DNA of 58,539 nucleotides from Chloroflexota bacterium. GTDB taxonomy: Bacteria; Chloroflexota; Dehalococcoidia; Lucifugimonadales; Lucifugimonadaceae. The stretch covers positions 1 through 58,539 of the forward strand of contig JAJCYY010000030.1 in assembly GCA_029262735.1 (NCBI GenBank), read 5' to 3'. The notes under the pieces are model-generated. The model was not told the origin of the DNA. It did no database searches and was given only the letters and a program-made list of their open reading frames with translations. Below are positions 25,116 to 34,758 of the stretch, piece after piece. The translations under genes and the position numbers were made by a program. Numbering within the stretch: position 1 is the first letter of the stretch; each line of letters starts with the position of its first letter.

Positions 25116-27773
25116 ATGACTAAGCCTGTACGCGAGACAGGCCGGAACCGCGGCCAGCATGAACACTCGTCACCTTCAAACGCAATTCAACTCTCAAACC
25201 ACCATCTCACTACGGTGCTCGAACCTCGCGCCGTCACGTCTGAACAGGCAGAGCTACGGGGCTATTACTCAATCGCCACTGAAGCCGAACTGACAGCGTT
25301 GGGATTCTCCACTGCACAGGCACGGGATACAGGCGGCAAGGGCCTGGTCATACCGCTCCATAACAGTGAGCGAGTATGGGGTTACCAGTTCCGCCCAGAC
25401 AGGCCGCGGATCCAGGCCCGCAAGAACGGCGAAGCGCGCGCCATTAAGTACGAACTGCCAGCCGGGGAAACTGTGCAGATCGACATAGCACCGGGTAGTA
25501 AACCGCTTGAGGATATGGAAGCGGAAATATGGATCACCGAAGGCTCCCTGAAAGCCGACGCACTGATATGCGGAGGTGCTGACATTGCGTTGGGGCTGGC
25601 GGGTGTCTGGGGCTACCGGCATCCGGCGGTGATGGCCTTTATCGACCGAATGAAGTGGAAAGGGCGGCGGGTTGTAGTCGCGCTCGATTCCGACACCGGC
25701 ACAAACAGACAGGTTGCGCAGGCGGCGTGGCGTATCGGCCAGCACATTGTTGCTCGTGGTGGCAGTGCGATGTGGTTGGAGCTTCCGGCCGCAAAAGACG
25801 GCTCGAAACAAGGTGTAGATGACCTACTGGCCGCAGGCACAACACTGTCCGATATACGAGAGATGGTGCATCCGCACCCTCAGTTGTTCAGCTACAAGCG
25901 ACGCACCGGCTCGGAAGGCGAATTGTTGCCGCTGATCGTTGCCAATGCACCGGTCCCGTTCGATGAGCGGGTCAGAGCAGCTGCAAACGCGTTGGCCGCG
26001 AACAACAACCCGGAAAGACTATTCAGTCGAGGCGGATCGCCCGTCATTATCAAGGGCAACGAACACGATCGCGTGCAGACGGAACTCGTACCCGAGCACT
26101 TCGGTCGCGTGTTGCTATCCGAGGCAGCGGACTGGGTGGTAATAGGTGAAAAAAAGGGCGAACCGTTCGTCAGGGCGACAGACCCACCGCAGGGTGTTGC
26201 TAAGGCCGTGCTCCAACTGCCGGACCCCGGCTTCCCGCGCCTGAACAACTTGAGTTTCGGGCCGGTGCTCAGGCCGGACTTCTCCATTGCTTCAAAACCC
26301 GGATATGACAAAGCAACCGAAATCTTCATTGTCGGCTCCAGTGCGGTTGCTCTGAATGTGCCAGACAACCCCACGCAAACCGATGCTCAATCGGCTGGAA
26401 CTGCACTTCTGGACCTTTTTGCCGACTTCGGGCTTGACGATGCGAGCCGCGCCAATGTGCTCTCGATGGCGCTCACTTCGGTCATTCGCCCTGCGGTTAA
26501 CGGATTGGTTCCCGCTTTCGCCATTAACAAATCGACACCAGGAGAAGGCGGAACCCTCTTAACCGATGTGGCTGCGATCATCGCAACAGGGAAAGAATTG
26601 CCGCGCAAGTCCTTCATCAACAACGAAAACCAGATGCGCCAACAGATCACGTCAACTCTGCAAGACGGGGACCCTCTGGGTGGCTTCGATAACGCCGATG
26701 GACAGATCAAAAGCGTTTCCCTTGAGGTGATGTTAACCGGCCATCTCTGGCAGGAACGGCAATTTCACGCCCAGAGCAATTTGGTACTCCCGAACAGAGT
26801 GACATTGATACTAAACGGCATCGGACTGGAACCGACCGGTGGCCTTGTCCGGCGAGTTGTGCCAATCGTGCTGCGTAGCGGGCTTGAAAACCCGGAGAGG
26901 CGCGCCGCGGCCGACTTCACCCACCCAAACCTCACACAGTACGTCAAGGACAACCGCGGTGATTACCTTTCGACCATCTTCACGATGGCAAAGGCATGGA
27001 AGGCGGCAGGTAGTCCGAAATCCACAGGTCTGCCGCCGTTCGCGTCGTATGAGGAATGGAGAAACATCGTAGGCGGAATACTCCAATTCGCAGGCATAAA
27101 GTCGTTCCTGTCCAACATGTATGAGTGGCGAGAGTCTACCGATGAAGATGCGGCGATCACTCGTGCCTTTTTCCGCGCATGGTGGGATGGGACGCGGGAC
27201 ACGAAACTCACCACTGCAGAAGTCGTCGAGCGCATCGACTCGGACCCGGTTGGCACGAAGTGGGATTTCAAATTAAATGATCTCACCCCCCTGCTTGGCG
27301 AGGGTCGCGGCGACCCGATCAAGCGATTGCCTTTTCTGCTCAAGCGACTAGCGGGCAGCGTCAAGGCCGGGTTGGTGCTCTCCTTCACCGAGAACAGCAA
27401 GGGTATGAAGCTCTGGAGTCTCAGCCCGGTTAATGCCGAAACCTCAGACACCGAAAATGGACTTTCGGCATCTTCCGCAGTTCAAAACGGCGCTTTTTCC
27501 GAAACCTCCGAAACTTTCACAACTAATCGCGTGAACGAAAAAACAAACAAAAAATCTCATGTAGAAGGAAGCGCAGAACTTTCGGGAGTTTCGGCTTTCG
27601 GCGCGGATTCCAGTTCAAACAGCCGCCGAAAGTCTGCCGAAACCTCTGACGCCTCTTTCGTCGAACAGCCGGAACCGACCGTGGCCGCGTTCGCCGACCT
27701 TCATGACGAAGAAGCGGAGTTAGAAGCCGAAATGGCCCGTCAAGCCGCCGCTGCCGAGAAGGGAGCCGACTGA
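25116..27773 (+). CDS. Primase/helicase-like replication protein with DUF3854 toprim domain
   Basis: 885 residues. Residues 30-260 match the DUF3854 toprim-like domain found after phage and element primases: WITEGSLKADAL with Glu142, GLAGVWGYR, RRVVVALDSD with Asp191 and Asp193, and SKQGVDDLLAAG. Residues 270-690 resemble the ATPase part of mobile-element primase-helicases (LRPDFSIASKPGYDKATEIFIV; later FINNENQMRQQITSTL). Where relatives have a P-loop (PGxGKT) this protein reads PGEGGT (residues 475-480), lacking the Lys. The C-terminal 150 residues are Ser/Thr/Glu-rich and probably disordered. It probably initiates replication of the excised element. AGGAG lies nine bases before the ATG. Confidence 0.72.
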   Translation: MTKPVRETGRNRGQHEHSSPSNAIQLSNHHLTTVLEPRAVTSEQAELRGYYSIATEAELTALGFSTAQARDTGGKGLVIPLHNSERVWGYQFRPDRPRIQARKNGEARAIKYELPAGETVQIDIAPGSKPLEDMEAEIWITEGSLKADALICGGADIALGLAGVWGYRHPAVMAFIDRMKWKGRRVVVALDSDTGTNRQVAQAAWRIGQHIVARGGSAMWLELPAAKDGSKQGVDDLLAAGTTLSDIREMVHPHPQLFSYKRRTGSEGELLPLIVANAPVPFDERVRAAANALAANNNPERLFSRGGSPVIIKGNEHDRVQTELVPEHFGRVLLSEAADWVVIGEKKGEPFVRATDPPQGVAKAVLQLPDPGFPRLNNLSFGPVLRPDFSIASKPGYDKATEIFIVGSSAVALNVPDNPTQTDAQSAGTALLDLFADFGLDDASRANVLSMALTSVIRPAVNGLVPAFAINKSTPGEGGTLLTDVAAIIATGKELPRKSFINNENQMRQQITSTLQDGDPLGGFDNADGQIKSVSLEVMLTGHLWQERQFHAQSNLVLPNRVTLILNGIGLEPTGGLVRRVVPIVLRSGLENPERRAAADFTHPNLTQYVKDNRGDYLSTIFTMAKAWKAAGSPKSTGLPPFASYEEWRNIVGGILQFAGIKSFLSNMYEWRESTDEDAAITRAFFRAWWDGTRDTKLTTAEVVERIDSDPVGTKWDFKLNDLTPLLGEGRGDPIKRLPFLLKRLAGSVKAGLVLSFTENSKGMKLWSLSPVNAETSDTENGLSASSAVQNGAFSETSETFTTNRVNEKTNKKSHVEGSAELSGVSAFGADSSSNSRRKSAETSDASFVEQPEPTVAAFADLHDEEAELEAEMARQAAAAEKGAD

Positions 27774-28063
27774 TGGCCGCATTACCGCCCGGTACCGCTG
27801 CCGAGTTCAGGCCAGCACTCCGGCTTGCCGCTCAGTTGACCCTGCTGGAACGTGAGATCGACGGCCCGGATGATCGGCGCTGGCTTGAGTTCTGGCAGAT
27901 CGCGGAGCAATTCGAGGCTTGCGAACGGTCGGCGCGTCGAGAGACAGGCTGGCGATACTGCATGTTCGGCTATAAGGCAAAATGTCCCATAGACAGCCCG
28001 GTCAACTGCCTTGCTTGTGCAGGGATGATCTCGACCACACTTTCGCAACAAGAGAGCGCCTGA
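27773..28063 (+). CDS. Small Cys-containing protein, unknown function
   Basis: 96 residues. The ATG overlaps the TGA of the primase-like gene by one base (TGATG), so translation is coupled. The C-terminal half has four Cys in YCMFGYKAKCPIDSPVNCLAC, which could bind zinc. It may be an accessory of the replication protein. No family is recognised. Confidence 0.6.
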   Translation: MAALPPGTAAEFRPALRLAAQLTLLEREIDGPDDRRWLEFWQIAEQFEACERSARRETGWRYCMFGYKAKCPIDSPVNCLACAGMISTTLSQQESA

Positions 28064-28081
28064 AGGTACTCCCGAAACCTT

Positions 28082-28384
28082 CTACGGCAACATACCGATG
28101 GCACCGGCTAAGGCTCGCAATCTGTCTGCCTGTTCAAGTGCTGTTGAGCCTGCCTCCAGGTCGAACGCTTCAACAGGGAGAGAGGCCATGCCCGATCTGA
28201 GTTCCTGTTGCTTGTCGGCTATCGCCTGCTGCACACGCGGGTCTTTCATTGCCTTGCACGCCTCAACACGAGCAGACCGCGGCGCATATCCGCTCGCAAT
28301 GTAGGCTTTTGTTGCGGACATCGTTCGCGTTGCCATCAACCCTGCGAACCGCTGTCTTCTCGGTGTTAGCACGTTGTTTGCCAT
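28082..28384 (-). CDS. Terminase small subunit-like protein
   Basis: 100 residues starting at ATG 28384 with GAGG six bases upstream. The sequence LTPRRQRFAGLMATRTMSAT, then KAYIASGYAPRSARVEACKAM, then DPRVQQAIADKQQE matches the terminase_2 small-subunit pattern: a helix-turn-helix that binds the packaging site of a phage genome. No large terminase is present in the element. In phage satellites such a lone small subunit redirects a helper phage's packaging. It converges with the primase-like operon 18 bases away. Confidence 0.75.
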   Translation of the reverse strand: MANNVLTPRRQRFAGLMATRTMSATKAYIASGYAPRSARVEACKAMKDPRVQQAIADKQQELRSGMASLPVEAFDLEAGSTALEQADRLRALAGAIGMLP

Positions 28385-28465
28385 CACCAACCTCAAGGTT
28401 TCAGCAACGGGGGCCGCTAAATGCTAGGTTTCGCCGACTTCACCCGAAACGCTCACGGCTCAGTT

Positions 28466-28864
28466 TTAGTACCTCGATCTCCGGCCTCTGCGCCTTTTGA
28501 CAGGTATGATCCTGCGGACCGGCGGCGGCACTGGTGGCGTGGGCGCAATGGAAACCCCGGACGCTGCCAGGTCGGCCATGATGACGCGGTGTTTCAACGC
28601 CTCTAATTTGAGTGCTCTCTCGTGCTTCTCTACGGCAATCCGCCTCTGCCTGCCATCGGTTTCCGCCTGCTGTAGACGCTGCCAGAGTTCATCAAGCAAA
28701 GGATGCCCGGTTCCTTCAGCACCCCTTGCTCTACGCTGCCAGCGGGTACGAGTGCTCTCAGGTATACCGGCCATAGTAAAGGCCGTGGGGATTCTCGCCC
28801 CCTCACGCACAAGACGCTCAAGGTCTTCGATCAGTGGTTCGTTCAAGTGGTGAAGGGTGCCCAT
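28466..28864 (-). CDS. Small HTH protein, possibly a second terminase-small-subunit-like protein
   Basis: 132 residues. An N-terminal helix-turn-helix (EGARIPTAFTMAGIPESTRT, then RWQRRARGA) is like those at the start of small terminase or phBC6A51-type proteins. A charged helix (AVEKHERALKLEALKHRVIM) and a basic tail (VKRRRGRRSRY) follow. It lies upstream of, and in the same direction as, the terminase small subunit-like gene, with an 81-base gap. Confidence 0.6.
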   Translation of the reverse strand: MGTLHHLNEPLIEDLERLVREGARIPTAFTMAGIPESTRTRWQRRARGAEGTGHPLLDELWQRLQQAETDGRQRRIAVEKHERALKLEALKHRVIMADLAASGVSIAPTPPVPPPVRRIIPVKRRRGRRSRY

Positions 28865-28972
28865 CCGCCTGATTATCTCATGCAGAAAAACCGAACTTTC
28901 GGAAAATAATCCATCTGAGTAGCCCTGGTCCCGCTTTCACGCTGCCGCCTAGGTGTGAGGCGCTGTGGTGCG

Positions 28973-30571
28973 CTAACCGGGACAGGTGACGATGAAGTTC
29001 TCGTACGAAACAGTACCAGGTGAACTATCGGTATAAAAACCGAACGCTGGCATGACCTCCACGTGTTCGCCATCCACTGCGTCCAAATTGAACGTACCAA
29101 GCAGCCGGTCGTTAAGGTATGCGGTTCCTTTTCGGCCACTAGCGACCACCCGTATCTCGTTTGATTCACGGGGCTGCGCTCGAACGCCGGGCGTGAACAG
29201 GAACTCCCGCCGGGTTTGAATCCAAGCGTCATCACCGGGTCGCACAAAGTGGTGCGCCCAGAAGTGCCCACCAAGAGCATTAGCCGCAACCACAAGCATG
29301 TCCATATCAGAGGAACCGGCGCGACGGAACATTAATCCGTATGACCACGAGTAGCGGGTTGTATTGAAAAACGTGACTGATGCGTCAAAATTGACAGCTT
29401 CGGCCTTATCCGGAGGTGATGGAACTCCGATGAATTCGTCTCTTGTAATGCTGCCACTAGTCGCCGCATGAATTACAAGGTTCGGCCGTGAATCACAATA
29501 CTCGATTACAGCCTGCACCGTAGAAGTAGTTTGAATTATCGCGAGGGCAGTTGCCGTAGCGTTCATCCGTAGCTGTCGAGCATACGAAGTTGCCGCAGAT
29601 TGTGCCTGTGCCGTCGCCGTAGACATGCTTACGAACGCCGAAACAGTCTGGGTGGCAAATCCCCGTGCCCTTTCGGTCGCAGTCACCGCGATAGAGGTGG
29701 CTTCACTAGGCGCATATGTTGGGGATGGTGCTGGTAGTGGGGTTGGTGAAGGTCTGGCCGTCGGTTCAGGTGTCTGAGTCGGAGCCGGAACAGGGGTCGG
29801 AGTTGGAGTGTTAGTAGGAGTCGGTAGAGGAGTGGGCGTTGGCAAAGCAATAGAAATTCCTAACCCCAACCCCGCCGACTGCAAGATTTTGGCAATCTCA
29901 CCTGCTTGTGTCGCGAAGTTTAGTCCCGCAACAGTTTCAACGTCCGGCAGAACGGCAATATTAATGCCAAGCACCTCGCCGGTTTCACTAATCAATGGCC
30001 CGCCGCTATTACCTCTAAGAATCTCCGCATCATGTTGGATGAAGAACTGCCCCTCCGCCTCCAAAGAACGAGAAACAATTCCCTGACTGACCGACACGTC
30101 ACCTTCGAGTCCGAGTGGGAACCCGACCGCAATCACTTCTTCGCCGGTCTGAGGCGGTCGTTGTGCTATTGGAATCCCTACACCGAGGTCAACTGTTCGT
30201 AGAACTGCGACATCGGCAAATTCGTCGAAGGCCACCAACTCCGCGACCAACCTGATGCCTTCGCCCGCTCCACCCCGTCGGATGAATATGTCATCAGCAT
30301 CTTCGACAACGTGATAAGCAGTGATAACTACGCCGGTTATTCCTGCCGGTGCAAAGCCTGAGCCGATGGCTCCTCCGGACCCGTTGGTTGTCTCGACCCG
30401 CACAACCGCTTCCGAACTCAATCTGATGACCTCGGCTCTCGATAACGGTCGAGGTTCGGATGTCGGATTTTCGATGGGCGATGTGCCGCAAGCCGTGGTT
30501 GTCACCGCGATCGCAGTTGCGAGCAGCAGCGTCATAACCAACGGTCGAGGTATGACGTAACGGGTCAACAT
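28973..30571 (-). CDS. Secreted trypsin-like serine protease lipoprotein with C-terminal sugar-binding-like domain
   Basis: About 532 residues. A signal ends in a lipobox (AVTTTAC). The protease domain has all three catalytic residues: His in VVITAYHVVED, Asp in FADVAVLR, and Ser in RGNSGGPL, as in DegP/HhoA-type enzymes, but no PDZ domain follows. A TPTPTP linker and an Ala/Thr helix lead to a C-terminal domain of concanavalin/LamG-like type (SVTFFNTTRYSWSYGLMFRR ... EVMPAFGFYTDS). The product is presumably anchored on the outer face and cleaves extracellular proteins. An alternative GTG start is at 30595. Carriage of a DegP-like lipoprotein on an integrative element is unusual. Confidence 0.85.
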   Translation of the reverse strand: MLTRYVIPRPLVMTLLLATAIAVTTTACGTSPIENPTSEPRPLSRAEVIRLSSEAVVRVETTNGSGGAIGSGFAPAGITGVVITAYHVVEDADDIFIRRGGAGEGIRLVAELVAFDEFADVAVLRTVDLGVGIPIAQRPPQTGEEVIAVGFPLGLEGDVSVSQGIVSRSLEAEGQFFIQHDAEILRGNSGGPLISETGEVLGINIAVLPDVETVAGLNFATQAGEIAKILQSAGLGLGISIALPTPTPLPTPTNTPTPTPVPAPTQTPEPTARPSPTPLPAPSPTYAPSEATSIAVTATERARGFATQTVSAFVSMSTATAQAQSAATSYARQLRMNATATALAIIQTTSTVQAVIEYCDSRPNLVIHAATSGSITRDEFIGVPSPPDKAEAVNFDASVTFFNTTRYSWSYGLMFRRAGSSDMDMLVVAANALGGHFWAHHFVRPGDDAWIQTRREFLFTPGVRAQPRESNEIRVVASGRKGTAYLNDRLLGTFNLDAVDGEHVEVMPAFGFYTDSSPGTVSYENFIVTCPG

Positions 30572-30788
30572 GCGTGCGAATCTAGCAGAAGCCACTTTCG
30601 TTACTACACGGCACCGGGTAGTTTAGGCGACCGTACTGGCTCAATTTCTAACCCGATCTAACCCGAATGGAAAGTACGATTTTGCGTACGAGTAAATTAG
30701 GCGAAAGGTAATCAGATTGGTACATGCCATAACGCGCCTCACTGCTCCAACACCTTCCGCGCCGCATCCCAGTAGTCCGCCTGTGACT

Positions 30789-31802
30789 TCAACTCTCGCA
30801 CCCAATACCGTTTCGGTCCCTGTCGAACCCGTGAGGGTCGCGCCCGGTCACTTGGAATCGCCTGAACCGTATCTCTCCGCAGTCAAGGTCAGGTGGGAAC
30901 CGCGGGATGCAGACAGTTGGGTAGGACGGATCGCAATTACTGACCGGCTGAGTCAGCATGACAGTGCTGGTGACGGTTGGTTGTACCGGTGTCGGCGTTG
31001 ACGGTATGGCGACCGGACCTGAGTCGGTGGCGATTGTCAGACCGACAGGCACGTCACATGTGGTCACCATCAAAACTAAGGCATTGAACTCAGCCTGTGT
31101 CACTGACAGGTTCCAAGTCTGCTTTATTCGAGCCCAGTCGATGGCGTACTCGCACCAATAGGTCGCATCCGGCGGCTTCCACTCTTCCGGTCCCTTGTCA
31201 CCCTTTGAGCGGTTGGCTCCAGCCGTAACGGCGATCAGGTGATCTGGATCATCGAGGTCGTTGGCATACTCCCTTTTCTTGTCCGAGTCCCAGGTCCAAC
31301 CACCCGAGCGATGAGCGTTCGACAACGGCACCATGTGGTCAATGTCCAGGCTGCTCGCTGACGTAACCACCGTATCGGTATAGAGGCCAAGCCAGTCGCC
31401 GGAGACGACGCGACATCCGTCGAAGCTGACAGGTACACGGGACTCTCCGATGAGAACTTCGCCGCGAGCGTTCTGACAGTCACCGTCTTCATCGATCCAG
31501 TGTCTCCAGTCGTCGCGGTCATAGGCTGGGATTTCACCGATCTCTCGGACGATCAGACTGAATGACAGTCCAGGGTTCACGCGAATCGGTGTGGAGGTTG
31601 CCTCAGGTACTTCGCTTGCTTGCGATTCAACGTCACCGGGGCCGACTGGAAACGGTGTCGCTGTAGGATGCGGCGTAGGTGAAGGTTCGACTAGCGGAGT
31701 CGATGTTGGCTCTTGGGGCGAGGTCTGCGTCGCCATCGGAACCACAGCCCGGGTGCAAGCAACAAGGGCGAGCAAGATCGCGATGGCAAGGGTGCGCCGC
31801 AT
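30789..31802 (-). CDS. Secreted HNH nuclease lipoprotein with excalibur-like C-terminus
   Basis: 337 residues. A lipoprotein signal (MRRTLAIAILLALVAC) and Thr/Pro linker are followed by a GmrSD/DUF1524-like HNH domain: LDIDHMVPLSNAHRSGGW holds the DH pair, and LDDPDHLIAVTAGANRSKGD, then KGPEEW carries the distal His and Asn. The C-terminal module, NCDPSYPTVCIPRFPPDLDC then DPHGFDRDRNGIGCES, is a Cys-paired, Asp-rich calcium-binding type like excalibur. Such proteins degrade extracellular DNA or RNA, for nutrition or competition. It lies 217 bases upstream of the protease gene on the same strand and uses the same lipobox-linker design. Confidence 0.87.
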   Translation of the reverse strand: MRRTLAIAILLALVACTRAVVPMATQTSPQEPTSTPLVEPSPTPHPTATPFPVGPGDVESQASEVPEATSTPIRVNPGLSFSLIVREIGEIPAYDRDDWRHWIDEDGDCQNARGEVLIGESRVPVSFDGCRVVSGDWLGLYTDTVVTSASSLDIDHMVPLSNAHRSGGWTWDSDKKREYANDLDDPDHLIAVTAGANRSKGDKGPEEWKPPDATYWCEYAIDWARIKQTWNLSVTQAEFNALVLMVTTCDVPVGLTIATDSGPVAIPSTPTPVQPTVTSTVMLTQPVSNCDPSYPTVCIPRFPPDLDCGEIRFRRFQVTGRDPHGFDRDRNGIGCES

Positions 31803-31927
31803 GGCGCGGGATTGTAGCTGACCCTTGGAGTTTCATTTCCCGTGGCGGTGCGCGATCATCCCCCTTTCAGTGGCGGTGTGGAGGTGCGCAGCCCGTCAGC
31901 AACCACTGAGCAACCTGACCAATAGCG

Positions 31928-32344
31928 ATGCCAGAACCAGATGACGCCCAGATCCTGAATCAGAAGTTGGATGGCATCTTGCTTCGGATAGAGGAACTTA
32001 GCCGAAAGTTGGATGAACACTTACGGCGCGGTGACGACCCCTGGTTGCCCTTCAGTGCCGTACAGCGCCGCTTCGGCACAGACGACGATTACACAGACCT
32101 GTCTCCGCTCGATGCGAAACTCCTAGAGCGGCTAATGATGGCACGGGGTCGTCTTGTGCCCACAGACGAACTCTGTCATGCGCTCGGACTGGCCCCCAGT
32201 ACCCAGCAACGCCACGTCAAGATGTATGTGAGTAGGCTACGAGGCAAGTTGCGGAGTATGAAGAATCCCGGAATCGAAATCCAGAACAATCGTGGGTTGG
32301 GCTACCGCATCAGCGTGTTGCGCACTGAAGGAGACAACGAGTAG
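31928..32344 (+). CDS. Winged-helix transcription factor (OmpR/PhoB-type DNA-binding domain)
   Basis: 138 residues. Residues 5-40 are a coiled coil (ILNQKLDGILLRIEELSRKL). Residues 55-135 are a C-terminal-type winged helix: LSPLDAKLLERLMMARGRLV, LAPSTQQRHVKMYVSRLRGK, NNRGLGYRISV, the last being the wing with the family's GxGY turn. There is no receiver domain, so it is not a classical two-component regulator; dimerisation through the coil is likely. It is transcribed divergently from the nuclease gene (125-base gap) and could control the secreted cargo. Confidence 0.8.
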   Translation: MPEPDDAQILNQKLDGILLRIEELSRKLDEHLRRGDDPWLPFSAVQRRFGTDDDYTDLSPLDAKLLERLMMARGRLVPTDELCHALGLAPSTQQRHVKMYVSRLRGKLRSMKNPGIEIQNNRGLGYRISVLRTEGDNE

Positions 32345-32532
32345 TCGCCCAATTCGGCACCGCCCACTACCGGCATCTCTTCGCGGAGGTCGGCAGATAT
32401 CCGCGGCTTGATGGGCGGCACGCAGCAGGAACTACCGCCTACGCTAGGCGTTCTGATGGCCGCACTAAGACGAGGCACACGGCTGCACGGGCCGGGGAAT
32501 GAGGGGCGGGGGGAACAAATCCTCAGTGAATA

Positions 32533-34467
32533 TTACTGCTGAGTCCAGAGCCAGCCGAATTTCAATCCCATTGGGGGGTCCGGCTGAACACCAATAGGAG
32601 CCACTATTTTGATAGCAATTTGACTGGCCGCAGGAAGAAATAACATTGCGATTCCGGTGTCACACTCGGTTTCTGTTGCGTTAAGTTGGCATCCGAATCC
32701 AGTGTCTACCCCATCTATCCTGAAGACGAATTGAACAGAGTTTCCAAGACCGGGTGCGGTGTCTGATTTGATGACGAAATCCGATGCGAGGCCATCCACG
32801 TTGGGTGTGAGTATCGCAATTTGAGCCTCGGCAGCGGCCGGGTTGCCGGGGTTGGTGGTAACTCCGCCCGAATCAGGCTCCATAAACGAGACGGTTCCAG
32901 TGTCCACGTCTCGATTAAAGGTTCCACGCCCCATTAGGGGGCTACCACCGCCAGTAGTCGGTTGGGGCAGAGGGACTCCAATGGGCCCTACAGGACCCAG
33001 TGCCACTCCGAGCGGGTCGGAAAGTCCCGATACCACAGTCTCGATATTGCTTCCGTCAAGGTTGGCGCGCTTGATGAACCCTGTTCTGTCACTCCAGTAG
33101 ACTTTTCCGGCCAGACCGTCCACTGCGATTCCCAGCGCTTGCCCTGCATCGGAAACTATCTCTTGGAAGCCCGTACCGTCCGGGAAGCCTTTACGGATTG
33201 TTCCGGGATTGCTTTCATCAGCCCAGAACAACATTCCGCTCACCGGGTCGTAGTCAAGGTCGTAAACACTGGCAGATTCGACACTTCCGAATATCTGAGT
33301 TACACCACTGCCGTCATAGTTCATCTTCCCGATTGCGGAACCCGGCGTAGCCCAGTACACAATGTTGGCTGACTCATCCAATGCGATTCCGGTTCCAGCA
33401 GAACCGATTGAAGAAGCTTCTGTGCCATCCAAACGGCTACGAAGCACGTCATTCGAGCCTGACGAAATCCAGAAAAGCCAATCGTCTTCTTCATCGACAG
33501 CAATCATTCGACCCTCTGAAGGACTTACAACGTTCTGATTCGTCCCATCAAGGTCCGAACTGCCGATGCAGCAACCACCATTGCTTTCATCAGCCCAAAA
33601 AAGTTGTCCTCCAGCGGGTGCTACGGCGACGCCGTTAGGGTCAACGCCAGCGACGATCAGGTCTTCCTGATTGCTCCCATCCAGGTTTGCACGCTGAATC
33701 TTGTTTGAACCGGTATCGCCCCAATAAATCTTTTGTACGATGCTGGGTGAACCACCTGCCAGAGCCCTAATCTCAGCAAGGGTCAACGCACCGTCGTATA
33801 TCCGCACATCATCTATCTTCCCGTTCCACGGCCTGCTTGTCGGACTGTCCGGATTCCCACCAATCCAGAACGGAACCGCCGGATTCGAGTCGACTGCACC
33901 GGTCTTAGCGACACTACCGACTTCAGCACCGTTCACGTAGACGCGCATGTTGGAGCCGTCGTAGGTGCCTGCGACGTGTGTCCACTGACCGTCAGCGAGA
34001 TTGACCGAGGACAGTAGTGTCGAGGTAACCCCGCCAGCTTTGAGCCTGAAGCGCAACTTCACACCACCACCACTGTCAATAGTGCTGAGCATGATGTTGT
34101 GGTCTTGGTCCTGCACACCGGTCGCCTTAGACACGATACGACAGTCAGAAGCACCACAGTTAGCCAGGTCATCGGAGTTCACCCACGCGGCAAGCGTGAC
34201 TGCACTACCGCCAGGATCGAGCGTGCCGAGGTCTACATAGTCATCGGTACCATCAAAGTTCAGAGAACCGACTCCGACCTTGCCTGCGGCAAGAATCGCT
34301 CCGTTGACGACGCCGTTGTTTCCGTTACCTGAAATGTCGGTAGCTGTACCGTCGTCAAACGTCCAGTGACCGATCAAGGTTCCGGTGGCTTCCGAACTGA
34401 GAGTAAAAACCAGGGTGGTGGCAACTACCACCGCGGCGACGATGCTGGCAAACGCGTACTTCCGCAT
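32533..34467 (-). CDS. Secreted LamG / beta-propeller protein
   Basis: 644 residues, exported by an N-terminal signal (YAFASIVAAVVVATTLVFTL). Residues about 30-230 form a LamG/concanavalin domain (LIGHWTFDDGTATDISGNGN, WTHVAGTYDGSNMRVYVNG, GKIDDVRIYDGALT). Residues about 240-490 are six YWTD-type propeller repeats with IYWGDTGSNKIQRANLDGSN and VYWSDRTGFIKRANLDGSN as clear examples. A C-terminal beta domain follows (FNRDVDTGTVSFMEPDSGG). It probably binds polysaccharide or protein at the surface. GGAGGT lies six bases before the ATG at 34467. Confidence 0.85.
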   Translation of the reverse strand: MRKYAFASIVAAVVVATTLVFTLSSEATGTLIGHWTFDDGTATDISGNGNNGVVNGAILAAGKVGVGSLNFDGTDDYVDLGTLDPGGSAVTLAAWVNSDDLANCGASDCRIVSKATGVQDQDHNIMLSTIDSGGGVKLRFRLKAGGVTSTLLSSVNLADGQWTHVAGTYDGSNMRVYVNGAEVGSVAKTGAVDSNPAVPFWIGGNPDSPTSRPWNGKIDDVRIYDGALTLAEIRALAGGSPSIVQKIYWGDTGSNKIQRANLDGSNQEDLIVAGVDPNGVAVAPAGGQLFWADESNGGCCIGSSDLDGTNQNVVSPSEGRMIAVDEEDDWLFWISSGSNDVLRSRLDGTEASSIGSAGTGIALDESANIVYWATPGSAIGKMNYDGSGVTQIFGSVESASVYDLDYDPVSGMLFWADESNPGTIRKGFPDGTGFQEIVSDAGQALGIAVDGLAGKVYWSDRTGFIKRANLDGSNIETVVSGLSDPLGVALGPVGPIGVPLPQPTTGGGSPLMGRGTFNRDVDTGTVSFMEPDSGGVTTNPGNPAAAEAQIAILTPNVDGLASDFVIKSDTAPGLGNSVQFVFRIDGVDTGFGCQLNATETECDTGIAMLFLPAASQIAIKIVAPIGVQPDPPMGLKFGWLWTQQ

Positions 34468-34758
34468 GACTGACCTCCGTGACACACCTGCGCGATTGGC
34501 AAAGTGAGAATGGGACGACAGTAGCTGAGGATTCAGGTTGAAGATTCATCTTGAATGAACTTTTCATGCACAAATCATGTACAGATACGGCGAAATGCGG
34601 TCGTCAGTGTATGATCCGCCGTGGGCGAGATGGACTAGCTCCACTCGACCAACCCTCTGTGGAGGTGGCTGCCGTGGACGTTTTGTAGCATCGATGGGAG
34701 TCACCTCCCCTCCTGACTCTGACAGCCTGTTTCGAGTTCTGACCCGTCCAGCGCGATC

